Source: JACOMS01 sp964352785
GTDB lineage: Bacteria; Pseudomonadota; Alphaproteobacteria; Caulobacterales; Maricaulaceae
DNA length: 29,961 nt
Assembly: GCA_964352785.1 (NCBI GenBank)
Contig: CAYGTI010000031.1
Coordinates: 1-29,961, forward strand
Direction of reading: 5' to 3'
Below, piece after piece: positions 1 through 8,610 of this stretch; position 1 is the first letter of the stretch, and the number at the start of each line of letters is the position of its first letter. Both the position numbers and the translations under genes were made by a program. The notes under the pieces were generated by a model. The model did no database searches, was not told the DNA's origin, and saw only the letters and a list, made by a program, of their open reading frames with translations.

Positions 1-23
1 TGACGTCTCCTGTCATGTGATAA

Positions 24-203
24 GGTCGACGCAAAAAATTAAACACGGCGAGGCAATTTAACCTGACAACACCTCTTGCGGCGATCGGCGGTGTTTTATT
101 TTTATCAGAAGCCCTGGCACGGCAGTTTTTGATCTCAAGCAGTCTCATATTTATTGGCGTGGCCCTTGCGAAACTGCTTCATTCTAAACCACACAAAAAT
201 TAA
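24..203 (+). pseudogene. C-terminal fragment of a DMT/EamA-family transporter
   Basis: Reading from about 24 to the TAA at 201-203 gives a hydrophobic tail containing LTTPLAAIGGVLFLSEAL and a last membrane segment ending GVALAKLL. This is the usual ending of EamA/DMT-type drug-metabolite exporters, which are ten-helix inner-membrane proteins (family knowledge). In this frame two adjacent stops (TGA TAA, 18-23) lie just before the recognisable part, so the fragment is either separated from its body by a frameshift or is a decayed remnant. The window begins only a few codons upstream, so the rest of the gene cannot be seen. It ends 34 bases before the converging 238-534 gene. Confidence 0.45.
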
Positions 204-237
204 AGACCATTCTGACGGCCCGTGCGTAAGATACTGC

Positions 238-534
238 CTACTCGGCAGCATCAAGCTGATTACTGCGAATGATTTGACGGCGTCGTTCCGAGTCCGGGAA
301 ATCATAAATAGACGCCTCGTCAGTTTCAGCCTTTTGCGGCGAGAAAAGAAACTCAAGATCAAGCGGTTCGCAATTTAAGGCTTCGGATACATCTTGGATA
401 ATTTTTTGGCGCATAGCCGGCGGCGTATTCATCGCAGCTTTAATACCGCCTGAGACAAACACGACTTCGGCGCTCGCGCCCAGGTCAACCGGGCGTTCTA
501 TTCTGGGTTTCCCATTTTCGAACGGCTGTTTCAT
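238..534 (-). CDS. Small conserved-looking hypothetical protein (98 aa)
   Basis: I do not recognise this protein. An ATG at 532-534 is preceded at a good distance by AAGGGA, so I prefer it to the ATG at 604-606, which adds 24 residues without a visible ribosome site. The product is soluble, with no signal peptide or membrane segment. It has an N-terminal half rich in small residues (DLGASAEVVFVSGG), a central helix-forming stretch, and an acidic, arginine-rich C-terminus. It lies 213 bases downstream of the RibD-like gene on the same strand, so it could be a distal operon member or have its own promoter. The inverted pair CACTT/AAGTG near 630 lies in the gap. Confidence 0.6.
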   Translation of the reverse strand: MKQPFENGKPRIERPVDLGASAEVVFVSGGIKAAMNTPPAMRQKIIQDVSEALNCEPLDLEFLFSPQKAETDEASIYDFPDSERRRQIIRSNQLDAAE

Positions 535-747
535 AGTTCCCTTGATGCAAAGATCGCGCCTTGCAAACTGATGCGCCATAGGTGCATTGAAAATACGGCC
601 ATGCAAGTCTTTTTTGCCGGAGCGCCACTTTAAGTGCGAAAAATTCTCTTATTAGGGGAAACATATCTGGAAACAGGAAAGATTGATCGAAGGTTCATGC
701 TTAACAAAAGCCTAAATGGGTACACCGCGCTTTATCGCCAAACTTGA

Positions 748-1179
748 TTAACCAAATTTGGCAAAAAAGTCTGTGTTAACGTGAAACGCCTCTTCCGCGC
801 CTTCGCCCACAATCGTGTCAATTCCCGCCTCTTGAAGCATAGCCGCGCCGCGCCAATGAACACGGGGGTCAGGATCAATACAGGCAATAACGCAGCGCGC
901 AATCCCCGCTTTGATCAAAGCTTCGGCGCAGGGCGGGGTTTGTCCGTGATGCGAACAGGGCTCAAGGGTTACATAAACCGTCGCGCCGCGCGCGCGCGAA
1001 CCTGCCTCCGCCAAAGCGTTCGTTTCGCCGTGAGGCCGCCCGCCAATCGATGTCACGCCACTGCCGACAACCTCGCCGTCTTTGACAATAATGCAGCCAA
1101 CAGACGGGTTTTCGCCCGTCCCGCCTCTATGCAGCCACGCCAAGTCCAGCGCCAGCCGCATAAAGACCGCATCACTCAT
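748..1179 (-). CDS. Stand-alone RibD-type pyrimidine deaminase domain
   Basis: The 143 residues match the N-terminal deaminase half of RibD, which deaminates the diaminopyrimidine intermediate of riboflavin synthesis in the cytoplasm. The zinc site is visible: H50-G-E52 followed by the PCSHHGQTPPC motif with C75 and C84, with E52 as proton shuttle. The protein stops at DFFAKFG, exactly where full RibD proteins (about 360 aa) pass into the reductase domain, and no reductase-like sequence follows in any frame I checked by eye. The usual V-x-GRG motif after DP-x-P reads VHWRG. Its ATG overlaps the gpmA stop by four bases (ATGA), so translation is probably coupled. It could be a true single-domain deaminase partnered by a reductase elsewhere, or a truncated paralogue. 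Confidence 0.8.
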   Translation of the reverse strand: MSDAVFMRLALDLAWLHRGGTGENPSVGCIIVKDGEVVGSGVTSIGGRPHGETNALAEAGSRARGATVYVTLEPCSHHGQTPPCAEALIKAGIARCVIACIDPDPRVHWRGAAMLQEAGIDTIVGEGAEEAFHVNTDFFAKFG

Positions 1180-1901
1180 GAATTTTGAGGCAGTGTCTTG
1201 GCCCGTTCAGCATCCAAATACCGCGCTGCCTTTATCCTCAGAGACCCTGTCTCAAGATCAATCAGTAGCGGATTACCTGTCGGGAATTCAAACCCCGGAA
1301 TGTCGTTATCAGAAACACCGAAAAGAGATTTCATCAAAGCCCGCAAAGAATTTCCATGCGCCGAGATAATCAGGTTTTTCCCGCCCTTGATATGCGGCAC
1401 AATATGCTCTTCAAAGTAAGGCAGGACGCGCTCCGTGGTGATTTTAAGGCTTTCCCCTGTCGGCAAAACCGAAGGATCAATCGCGGCATAACGCCGGTCA
1501 TGCGACGGATGATATTCGTGGCTGACATCTATTTGCGGCGGCGGAACATCAAAACTTCTGCGCCAAATGTGCACTTGCTCATCCCCGTGTTTCTCGCGGG
1601 TTTCCTGCTTATTGAGACCCGTTAAAGCGCCGTAGTGACGCTCGTTAAGGTGCCAGTCTTTGGTGACTGGAATGTACATTTGATCAAGACCGGATAGCGC
1701 CAGCCACAATGTGCGAATGGCCCGCGTTTGAAACGACGTAAAGGCCGCGTCAAAATAAACATCTTCCGCCTTTAAAAGCTCAGCTGCCTTGATGGCTTCA
1801 GCCGTGCCTTTTTCCGTCAAATCAACGTCGACCCATCCGGTAAAACGGTTTTGAAGGTTCCATTCACTTTGTCCGTGGCGAACTAAAACGAGTTGCGTCA
1901 T
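1176..1901 (-). CDS. gpmA: 2,3-bisphosphoglycerate-dependent phosphoglycerate mutase
   Basis: The protein interconverts 3- and 2-phosphoglycerate in glycolysis and gluconeogenesis through a phosphohistidine. The histidine-phosphatase signature RHGQSEWN starts at residue 8, with catalytic H9. The general acid lies in ERHYGALTGLNK (E87) and the second histidine in SAHGNSLRAL (H182). The length of 241 aa is normal for the family, and the long insertion between the two histidines marks the bisphosphoglycerate-dependent GpmA class rather than a general phosphatase. It lies 15 bases after the upstream membrane-protein gene and overlaps the RibD-like gene by four bases, so it belongs to the polA-led run of minus-strand genes. 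Confidence 0.95.
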   Translation of the reverse strand: MTQLVLVRHGQSEWNLQNRFTGWVDVDLTEKGTAEAIKAAELLKAEDVYFDAAFTSFQTRAIRTLWLALSGLDQMYIPVTKDWHLNERHYGALTGLNKQETREKHGDEQVHIWRRSFDVPPPQIDVSHEYHPSHDRRYAAIDPSVLPTGESLKITTERVLPYFEEHIVPHIKGGKNLIISAHGNSLRALMKSLFGVSDNDIPGFEFPTGNPLLIDLETGSLRIKAARYLDAERAKTLPQNS

Positions 1902-1916
1902 GAGTTTTTCCTAATT

Positions 1917-2678
1917 TTATGGGGTGCAAGCCGGTATATTTACCGTCTGGCACAGTGCGTTAAATTCCGGTGTTTGCAAAATTGTGGTTTGCTCGGCCCC
2001 GCTTACACGTTCATATACAGGATTGGTCACGCGCTGCACATGAAAATCTGCGAGACGCATCAAGCTCAGCGCTACGTCTCGAGATAATAGGGTGTGGTCG
2101 CGGTTTACTTCTGACAGAATATAAGCCAGCCGCACGGCGCGGGCGCGAACTGCCGCCGCGTCCCAAGAATAAGGCGTCACCCGGCGGCCCGTTTGATAGA
2201 ACGTCTGCCAGTTCAGTAAAAAAAACGCCGCTTGCCGGAAATCGTCCACATCTTTGGTCTCAAGATAGGATTGCAAGAACGGGTCGGAAAATACCAAATG
2301 CTGAATAATCCTCTGCGCATCCAATGACGTATGCGGCTTCGCCCAATCAATTGGCACGGTAAAGCGCCATATAATGTCGTCTTGGCGGTATTGAAATCCA
2401 CCAGAGCGCAAATCATCCATCGTGCTTTGAATATCGTGAAAATAAATAAGGTCAGAGAGGCCCTGTTCAGTCCGGGGCTTTAAAAAATCATCATAGGAAA
2501 AACTGTGCTCAGTCATCACAAAAGGATCTTTTGTAGACACAGTCTCACTGGGCCAAAACAGCCCGAGGGTAATGACTGCAAAAATAGCGCACAGAGCTAA
2601 AAACCCGATAATAAAATGCCGCAAAATCAATCCCTCATCAGGTTTTATGCCGGGTGCATTATCACTAATGCGCATCAT
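1917..2678 (-). CDS. Membrane-anchored protein of unknown function
   Basis: The 253-residue protein has one clear N-terminal membrane segment (about residues 20-41) followed by a soluble, probably periplasmic domain. There is no cysteine lipobox. A stretch near residues 145-220 (WQTFYQTGRRVTPYSWDAAA, then an arginine-rich helix and LADFHVQRVTNPVY) recalls the helical N-terminal domain of heparinase/alginate-lyase-like proteins. The resemblance is weak and no catalytic domain follows, so I do not assign that function. The two ATGs at 2673-2678 sit inside the last codons of polA, a 14-base overlap, and no later start keeps the membrane segment. gpmA follows 15 bases downstream. Confidence 0.7.
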   Translation of the reverse strand: MMRISDNAPGIKPDEGLILRHFIIGFLALCAIFAVITLGLFWPSETVSTKDPFVMTEHSFSYDDFLKPRTEQGLSDLIYFHDIQSTMDDLRSGGFQYRQDDIIWRFTVPIDWAKPHTSLDAQRIIQHLVFSDPFLQSYLETKDVDDFRQAAFFLLNWQTFYQTGRRVTPYSWDAAAVRARAVRLAYILSEVNRDHTLLSRDVALSLMRLADFHVQRVTNPVYERVSGAEQTTILQTPEFNALCQTVNIPACTP

Positions 2679-5481
2679 TCCAGTTCAAAGCCGCATGTGC
2701 GTCAACGACCAACGGCACAGATAATTTCACGGCGGGCATCGCCGCGCCCTCCATGACGGTCTTAGCGACCGCAATTAAATCATCAGCTCGCGCTTCGGGC
2801 ACTTCGAACACCAATTCATCATGCACCTGCAAAAGCAAACGCGCACCTTCAATAGGCATAATCGCGTCCGGCATCCGGATCATCGCGCGGCGCATAACAT
2901 CAGACGCTGCGCCTTGGATGGGTGCGTTAATCGCCTGGCGTTCAGCGAACCCGCGGTGGGCGGCGTTACGATCCTTAATCCCTTTGATATGGCATTTTCG
3001 TCCAAAGATCGTTTTCACATAACCATACTCGCGCGCCTCGGCTTTGGCTGCGTCCATATAGGCTTTGATGCCTGGAAATTTTTCGAAATAGCTATCAATA
3101 TAGTCTTTGGCCTCACCGCGCGAGATTGACAAATTATTGGCCAATCCGAACGCTGAAATGCCATATATAATCCCAAAATTAATCGCCTTGGCTTTGCGCC
3201 GCGTTTGCGGGTCCATATCGGCAATCGGCACGCCAAACATTTCGGACGCTGTCAAGGCGTGAATATCAACACCGTCAGCAAAGGCTTGCTTCATGGTGGG
3301 CAGGTCAGCTTTGTGCGCGAGGATACGCAGCTCGATCTGCGAATAGTCTGCTGCAACCAGTACATGGCCCGCTTCCGCCACAAATGCATCCCGAATTTTA
3401 CGGCCATCCTCTGTGCGTATCGGAATGTTTTGCAAGTTTGGGTCAGAGGATGAAAGCCGTCCTGTTGTCGTTGCGGCAAGCGAGAAACTTGTATGGACAC
3501 GTCCGGTGCGGCGGTTGACTTGTTTGACCAACGCATCAGTGTAGGTGGATTTTAGTTTCGCGTAATGCCGCCAATCCAAAATAACTTTTGGCAATACCTC
3601 CCCTTTGATGGCCAGGTCTTCGAGAACGCCAGCCCCCGTTTGCCACGCTCCGGTTTTGGTTTTTTTACCGCCGGATAACTCCATTTTATCAAACAGAATT
3701 TCGCCGAGCTGTTTGGGTGATCCCAAATTAAACGCCCCGCCCGCAAGCGCGTGGGCCTCAGATTCGAGACCCGCCATTTTTTGCGCAAAATCACCTGACA
3801 GGCGCGCCAAAACCGCTTGATCGACTTTGATACCTTCATTTTCCATCTTAGCCAAAACCCGGGGTAAACCGCGCTCGAGCGTCTCGTAAACGGCGGCCAC
3901 TTGGTTTTGTCCGAGCTTAGGTTTGAAAAACTTCCACAAGCGCAGGGTCACATCTGCGTCCTCGGCGGCATAGGGCGTCGCTTCTTCGAGAGAAAACTCG
4001 TTAAAGGTTCGCGCATTTTTTCCCGTCCCGGCAATCTCTTTAAAGCTGATCGGTTTATGCCCGAAATGCATCTCGGACAGCGCGTCCATACCGTGGCCAT
4101 GTAATCCGCCTTCGAGCGCGTAAGACATCAGCATCGTATCATCATAAGGCCAAGGCGTCAGGCCGTAGCGCAAAAAGACACCCAAATCATATTTGAAATT
4201 TTGCCCCACTTTGAGCACAGACGCACTATGGAGGAGCGGCTCAAGCGCGCCCAAAGCTATGTCCATATCAATTTGCTGCGGCGCGCCGTCCCCCAAAAGA
4301 TCTCCGCCCCCCGTATGACCCAGAGGAACATAACAGGCTTCATTATCGGCCACAGCCAAACACACACCGACCATATTCGCCGCCGCGCTGTCTAGGCTGT
4401 CCGTTTCAAGGTCGACAGCAATAACGCCCGTCTCAAAGCCGCGCGCAATCCAGTGCTCCAGCCGCTCTATCGTCTGAACGCACTCATATTTGTCTTTGTC
4501 AAAGCTGACATTGGCCGGAACATCCACCGCTGCGGGCACAGTGGCTTTAACATCATCGCGGCGAAGGCCGTCCGTGACCCCTTCGCCCAGCGCTGCGCGC
4601 ACCCGGTTGGTGAGCGTTCGAAATGTCATGAGGTCAAGAAATTCAAACAGCGCGACAGGATCAGGATCAGACACTGCAATATCCGCCAGCGGTACCTCCA
4701 CATCGATATCGGCTTTTAGCGTGACAAGATCGCGTGAAACACGGGCTTGATCCGCATGCTCTAGCAGTTTTTCACGCCGCCCTTTTTGCGAAATTTCGCC
4801 CGCGCGCTCCAGCAGCGCATCCAGATCGCCATATTGATTAATCAAGAGCGCCGCCGTTTTGACGCCGATACCCGGAACACCCGGCACATTATCAACACTA
4901 TCGCCGGCAAGGCTCTGAATATCGATAACTTTGTCCGGCCCGACGCCAAATTTTTCAATCACTTGAGGGATACCGATGGCGCGGTTTTTCATCGTATCCA
5001 GCATCGACACCCGATCCGAGACAAGCTGCATCATATCTTTGTCTGAGGAAATAATCGTCACCCGCGCGCCCTTGGCTTCGGCCTGCTTGGCATAGGTGGC
5101 AATCAGATCATCAGCTTCAAAGCCCGTCATCTCAATGGCCTGCGCGCCGAACGCCCGCGTCGCATCGCGGGTCAACGGAAATTGCGGGATCAAGTCTTCC
5201 GGGGTTTCTGAGCGGTTCATCTTATATTCGGGATAAATATCGCTACGGAACGTCTTCCCGGACGCATCAAAAATAACGGCAAAGTGCGTCGGACGAGCCT
5301 CGTCCGTTTGATCACGCAGCAATTTGAACAGCATATTTGAGAACCCCGCCACAGCCCCGATCGGCAGACCGTCCGTCTTGCGGGTTAACGGCGGCAAAGC
5401 ATGATAGGCGCGAAAAATATAGCCGGACCCGTCCACCAGAACGACATGGGATTTACGGTCAACCGGAACGGATATGGACAT
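2665..5481 (-). CDS. polA: DNA polymerase I
   Basis: This 938-residue protein fills RNA-primer gaps and acts in excision repair. Residues 10-300 form the 5'-3' exonuclease, with the FDASGKTFR and GFEADDL motifs and a helix-hairpin-helix near 195-215. Residues 350-525 form the 3'-5' exonuclease with all four acidic residues present (D357, E359, D432, D508 after Y504), so proofreading should be active. The polymerase follows, with motif A DYSQIELRI (D712), the O-helix RRKAKAINFGIIYG near 761, and motif C QVHDELVFE (D888). I start it at 5481, where AAGGAG precedes the ATG at ideal distance. A longer frame to 5607 adds 42 residues unlike the family. It heads the operon running to the RibD-like gene. 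Confidence 0.97.
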   Translation of the reverse strand: MSISVPVDRKSHVVLVDGSGYIFRAYHALPPLTRKTDGLPIGAVAGFSNMLFKLLRDQTDEARPTHFAVIFDASGKTFRSDIYPEYKMNRSETPEDLIPQFPLTRDATRAFGAQAIEMTGFEADDLIATYAKQAEAKGARVTIISSDKDMMQLVSDRVSMLDTMKNRAIGIPQVIEKFGVGPDKVIDIQSLAGDSVDNVPGVPGIGVKTAALLINQYGDLDALLERAGEISQKGRREKLLEHADQARVSRDLVTLKADIDVEVPLADIAVSDPDPVALFEFLDLMTFRTLTNRVRAALGEGVTDGLRRDDVKATVPAAVDVPANVSFDKDKYECVQTIERLEHWIARGFETGVIAVDLETDSLDSAAANMVGVCLAVADNEACYVPLGHTGGGDLLGDGAPQQIDMDIALGALEPLLHSASVLKVGQNFKYDLGVFLRYGLTPWPYDDTMLMSYALEGGLHGHGMDALSEMHFGHKPISFKEIAGTGKNARTFNEFSLEEATPYAAEDADVTLRLWKFFKPKLGQNQVAAVYETLERGLPRVLAKMENEGIKVDQAVLARLSGDFAQKMAGLESEAHALAGGAFNLGSPKQLGEILFDKMELSGGKKTKTGAWQTGAGVLEDLAIKGEVLPKVILDWRHYAKLKSTYTDALVKQVNRRTGRVHTSFSLAATTTGRLSSSDPNLQNIPIRTEDGRKIRDAFVAEAGHVLVAADYSQIELRILAHKADLPTMKQAFADGVDIHALTASEMFGVPIADMDPQTRRKAKAINFGIIYGISAFGLANNLSISRGEAKDYIDSYFEKFPGIKAYMDAAKAEAREYGYVKTIFGRKCHIKGIKDRNAAHRGFAERQAINAPIQGAASDVMRRAMIRMPDAIMPIEGARLLLQVHDELVFEVPEARADDLIAVAKTVMEGAAMPAVKLSVPLVVDAHAALNWNDAH

Positions 5482-5523
5482 AGAGAACTCCTTGCCTTGC
5501 CTTGTGCGCGGCGCGCTGCTCAT

Positions 5524-5552
5524 TTTCAAGATGGATAAACCGCTATTGTCAA
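5524..5552 (-). promoter_or_regulatory. Candidate sigma-70 promoter for polA
   Basis: On the minus strand a perfect TTGACA (5547-5552) is followed after exactly 17 bases by TTGAAA (5524-5529), a poor -10 box. It lies 43 bases above the polA ATG, in the 124-base gap between polA and the divergent TonB-like gene. The -35 match and spacing are good and the -10 is weak, so this is only a candidate. Confidence 0.35.
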
Positions 5553-5605
5553 AATTTTGCCGCTTTATTGCCCCAGAAACGCAAATCATGCGATAGGATG
5601 AAATC

Positions 5606-6532
5606 ATGTATGATCAATTGGATGACATTGAAGACATTACGGATGCGCCAATCAATGAGCAGCGCGCCCGCCGCGTCTGGGTGATTTGGGGACTTTGCGC
5701 CGCTATCGTTATTTTAGCAGGCGCTGCGTTGATCACGTCCCAGCGCGCGCAAACACCCGTTCTTGATTTTGACGCGATAAAAGCTGAGCAAGCCGCTTAC
5801 AAAGCCGCCATCACCGCGCCTTCCCCTGCCGTGCGGCGGGCGCGCTTGACGGATTTCATAACAACATATGAAGACTCTGATCGAAAAAATGCCGCCGCCG
5901 CGCAGCTTCGCGTGTTGTCAGAAGCCGAGGCCAAAGATTGGGCCGATTTGACTCACAAGATATTTGACGTCGATCAATCTACGAATGCTAAATTATTAGC
6001 ATTGGAGACCTATGAGACTCTTTGGGACACCGCCTTGCTGGGCGGAAGAGCGCAAGCCGCTATGCGCATTCGCAAAATCCTATCCGCCGAGACCGGGGCG
6101 CTCCCGAGTCGGGATTTGCCTATTGATCCAGACGATATTCCGGACGCGGATAATTTAGCCGGCGGCGCGGGTAGTACCAAAGGCGTTACATATAGACCGC
6201 CAGACAACCCCTTTGGCGATGCTTATGTTCAAATCGATGACGTTATTAAAGCGCCAAAATTGCGCCGGAACGTGCGCCCACACTATCCGCGCCGTGCGCA
6301 AAATGCGGGCGCCGAGGCATTGATCGTTTTGCGTCTATTTGTAGATGAGCGGGGGCGGGTCGAAGGAACGCAGCTCGTCACCGCAGAGGCTGATCGATAT
6401 GAAAGAGACTTCATCAAAGCCGCCGAGAGGGCCGCACTTCGCATGCGGTACCGCCCGAAAACAATCAATGGTCAGCCCGTTCCTGATCATGAAGGTTTTA
6501 CGAAACGGTTCCGCTTCCAGATCGAGAATTAA
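5606..6532 (+). CDS. TonB-like energy-transducer family protein
   Basis: The 308-residue protein has a short cytoplasmic N-terminus, one membrane helix (about 23-44) and a long periplasmic part. Its last 95 residues carry the TonB C-terminal signature: HYPRRAQNAGAEALIVLRL, then VDERGRVEG and a closing MRYRP near 280. TonB-domain proteins couple the inner-membrane proton gradient to outer-membrane transporters. The usual Pro/Lys-rich spacer is missing and is replaced by a helical segment (50-150), and no exbB/exbD genes are adjacent. It may therefore be a TonB-domain protein of the cell envelope with another role. An AGGA eight bases before the ATG supports the start. It is divergent from polA. 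Confidence 0.75.
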   Translation: MYDQLDDIEDITDAPINEQRARRVWVIWGLCAAIVILAGAALITSQRAQTPVLDFDAIKAEQAAYKAAITAPSPAVRRARLTDFITTYEDSDRKNAAAAQLRVLSEAEAKDWADLTHKIFDVDQSTNAKLLALETYETLWDTALLGGRAQAAMRIRKILSAETGALPSRDLPIDPDDIPDADNLAGGAGSTKGVTYRPPDNPFGDAYVQIDDVIKAPKLRRNVRPHYPRRAQNAGAEALIVLRLFVDERGRVEGTQLVTAEADRYERDFIKAAERAALRMRYRPKTINGQPVPDHEGFTKRFRFQIEN

Positions 6533-6805
6533 CCAAAGATTAACTATAAATCTCAAGGGTGGACATGCGGTTTACGGATCGCCGCCGCACGAACATCAAG
6601 GCTGATCCATAAAGGTGAGTTTTAAACGATTTATGCGAAATAATCACGTGACCCCGGCGTTCCGGCCTCCCACCCGTAATATGAAAACCTTCAAAAATGC
6701 TATGATGCTTAAAATGAAGCTTCTTTACCAAAAAACTGAACGCCGCATGCGTTCGCACCGTCCGATTTGAAGCACGTTAAAACCCCTGCAAAAGCAAGCG
6801 CAGAG

Positions 6806-6833
6806 TTGAGTTTTCATATCAAAGGCTTACACT
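6806..6833 (+). promoter_or_regulatory. Candidate promoter in the 332-base gap before the aldehyde dehydrogenase gene
   Basis: TTGAGT (6806-6811), 16 bases and TACACT (6828-6833) form a plausible sigma-70 promoter 31 bases before the GTG start. The rest of the gap (6533-6805) holds no gene, clear terminator or repeat that I could support. Confidence 0.3.
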
Positions 6834-6864
6834 CTTTTTGTAGATATTATAAAAAGGATAGACC

Positions 6865-8319
6865 GTGGTTAGAATTGATCTGAAAGAAAAGTCCAAGACA
6901 CCTGCTGATTGGGGTTTTGATCTTAACGGCATTTTGAATTCGCAGCGTACGACGTTCCATAAAAACCCAAACCCTACTTGGGCAGAGCGCAAAGCAAACC
7001 TCAAAAAGCTCGGCGGCGCTATTACTGCCCATGAAGCCGAATTCCAGAAAGCTATAGCCGCTGATTTCGGCCACCGCGCGCACGAGGAAACGACCATTGC
7101 CGAAATGCTGGTTATTCAAAGCGGCATTAAACATGCGATCAAGCACACGCCCGACTGGATGCGAACGCGTAAGGCTCCAACCGCTTTACAATATAAACCC
7201 GCGACCAGCCGTATCGTCCCCCAGCCGCTGGGGGTGATTGGTATTATCAGCCCGTGGAATTACCCGTTGCAGCTTGCCATTATGCCGCTCATCGGTGCGC
7301 TGGGGGCCGGGAACCGCGCCATGATTAAGCCCAGTGAATATACGCCGCATTTGTCGGATTTGATGAAACGGGTTCTGGGCGGTGTCTTTTCAGAAGACGA
7401 GGTCTTTGTAGCCACCGGAGGCGTTGACGTGGCGTCCGCTTTTTCTGCCCTGCCATTTGATCACCTTGTCTTTACCGGATCGACCAATGTCGGCCGTATC
7501 GTCGCGGGCGCCGCCGCGAAAAATCTGACCCCCGTTACCTTAGAGCTTGGCGGCAAATCTCCGGCTATTATTGACGAGAGCGCCAAAATGGATCTTGCGG
7601 TAGCCCGGATCACAAACGGCAAGCTACTAAACGCCGGGCAAACCTGCGTCGCGCCGGATTATGTGCTCATGCCGTCTACCAAAATTGATAGCTTTTCTGA
7701 CGCGATGATTAAAAAGGCCGAAGAGTTTTATCCGTCATTTGCCGGAAATGATGATTACACATCAATCATTGCCGACAGTCATTATGCGCGGCTGCAAGAC
7801 TTGCTCGAAGACGCGGAAAACAAAGGCGCTCGCATTCGCGTTGCGGGACATGATGATAAGCAACAACTGGCCAAAGAACGCCGGGTGCCGCTCACCCTTG
7901 TGACCAACACCACGCCTGATATGAAAATCATGCAAGAAGAAATTTTTGGCCCGCTTCTACCAATCGTAGCTTCTGAAAGCTTGGACGATGCCATGTCATA
8001 TGTTCAATCTCATGATCGCCCGCTGGCGCTTTATTGGTTCGGAGAAGATAAGGGCAAGCGCGATAAAATCTTAAACGAAACGATTTCCGGCGGGGTATCG
8101 ATTAACGAGACCGCTTGGCACGTCGTGCAGGAAGACATCCCGTTTGGCGGCGTTGGCCCCTCGGGTATGGGCGCGTATCACGGCGAATCCGGGTTTAACT
8201 CTTTCTCACACCTCAAGGGCGTGTTTATACAAAGCCGCTTTAGTCAGGGCAAAAACCTCTTTCCGCCTTACACCGACAAAACACACGCGCTTTTAGGTTT
8301 AATGAAGAAAATTCTCTAA
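6865..8319 (+). CDS. Aldehyde dehydrogenase, coniferyl-aldehyde-dehydrogenase type
   Basis: The 484-residue protein oxidises an aldehyde to the acid with NAD(P)+. Conserved residues are in place: N132 in ISPWNYP, the base E227 in LELGGKSP and the nucleophile C261 in NAGQTCVAPDY. The TGSTNVG turn of the cofactor site lies near 204-210. Length and the class-3-like architecture, with a C-terminal tail after the SFSHLKGVF segment, fit the family containing coniferyl aldehyde dehydrogenases and fatty-aldehyde dehydrogenases. The exact substrate cannot be read from sequence. It starts with GTG, preceded by AAAAAGGA. The next reading frame begins eight bases after its stop, on the same strand. Confidence 0.93.
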   Translation: MVRIDLKEKSKTPADWGFDLNGILNSQRTTFHKNPNPTWAERKANLKKLGGAITAHEAEFQKAIAADFGHRAHEETTIAEMLVIQSGIKHAIKHTPDWMRTRKAPTALQYKPATSRIVPQPLGVIGIISPWNYPLQLAIMPLIGALGAGNRAMIKPSEYTPHLSDLMKRVLGGVFSEDEVFVATGGVDVASAFSALPFDHLVFTGSTNVGRIVAGAAAKNLTPVTLELGGKSPAIIDESAKMDLAVARITNGKLLNAGQTCVAPDYVLMPSTKIDSFSDAMIKKAEEFYPSFAGNDDYTSIIADSHYARLQDLLEDAENKGARIRVAGHDDKQQLAKERRVPLTLVTNTTPDMKIMQEEIFGPLLPIVASESLDDAMSYVQSHDRPLALYWFGEDKGKRDKILNETISGGVSINETAWHVVQEDIPFGGVGPSGMGAYHGESGFNSFSHLKGVFIQSRFSQGKNLFPPYTDKTHALLGLMKKIL

Positions 8320-8326
8320 GAGCACG

Positions 8327-8515
8327 GTGGTGAGATCACTTTTGCGCGAACCGCTGGGTAATTTCATTATCTTCGGAGCGGTTTTATTTGCGGGCCATGC
8401 GGTCTGGCAAAAAGGGGTAAAGCGCGCGGATTATATGATCACAGTCAGCGCGGATGAATTGGAACGGCAAGCTGTTATTTGGGTGACTGACCGGGCTGCG
8501 CAATACTGGATTTAA
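8327..8515 (+). pseudogene. N-terminal stub of a parvulin-type peptidyl-prolyl isomerase
   Basis: The 62 codons encode LLREPLGNFIIFGAVLF, then a linker and ITVSADELERQAVIWV. This is the typical opening of membrane-anchored PpiC/SurA-like isomerases (REPL-hydrophobic anchor, then an I-V-V-x-x-x-x-E-R-L segment). Full proteins have about 270-300 residues and carry the rotamase domain further on. Here a stop arrives after the first 62, and I find no rotamase-like sequence downstream in either other frame. It probably starts at one of two consecutive GTG codons right after the aldehyde dehydrogenase. It could be expressed as a tiny membrane peptide, but is best viewed as a deletion remnant. Confidence 0.5.
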
Positions 8516-8610
8516 AACACAAAGCGAGACTATTCTGAGAAGAATAATATATATGCGCTTTATTGTAACCACATAGCTTATGAGCGTCGGCAGCTTGGAA
8601 AATTTAAAGA

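Noticed and set aside
5482..5607. A longer polA start at 5607
   Set aside because: The added 42 residues have no family counterpart, and AAGGAG stands just before the ATG at 5481.
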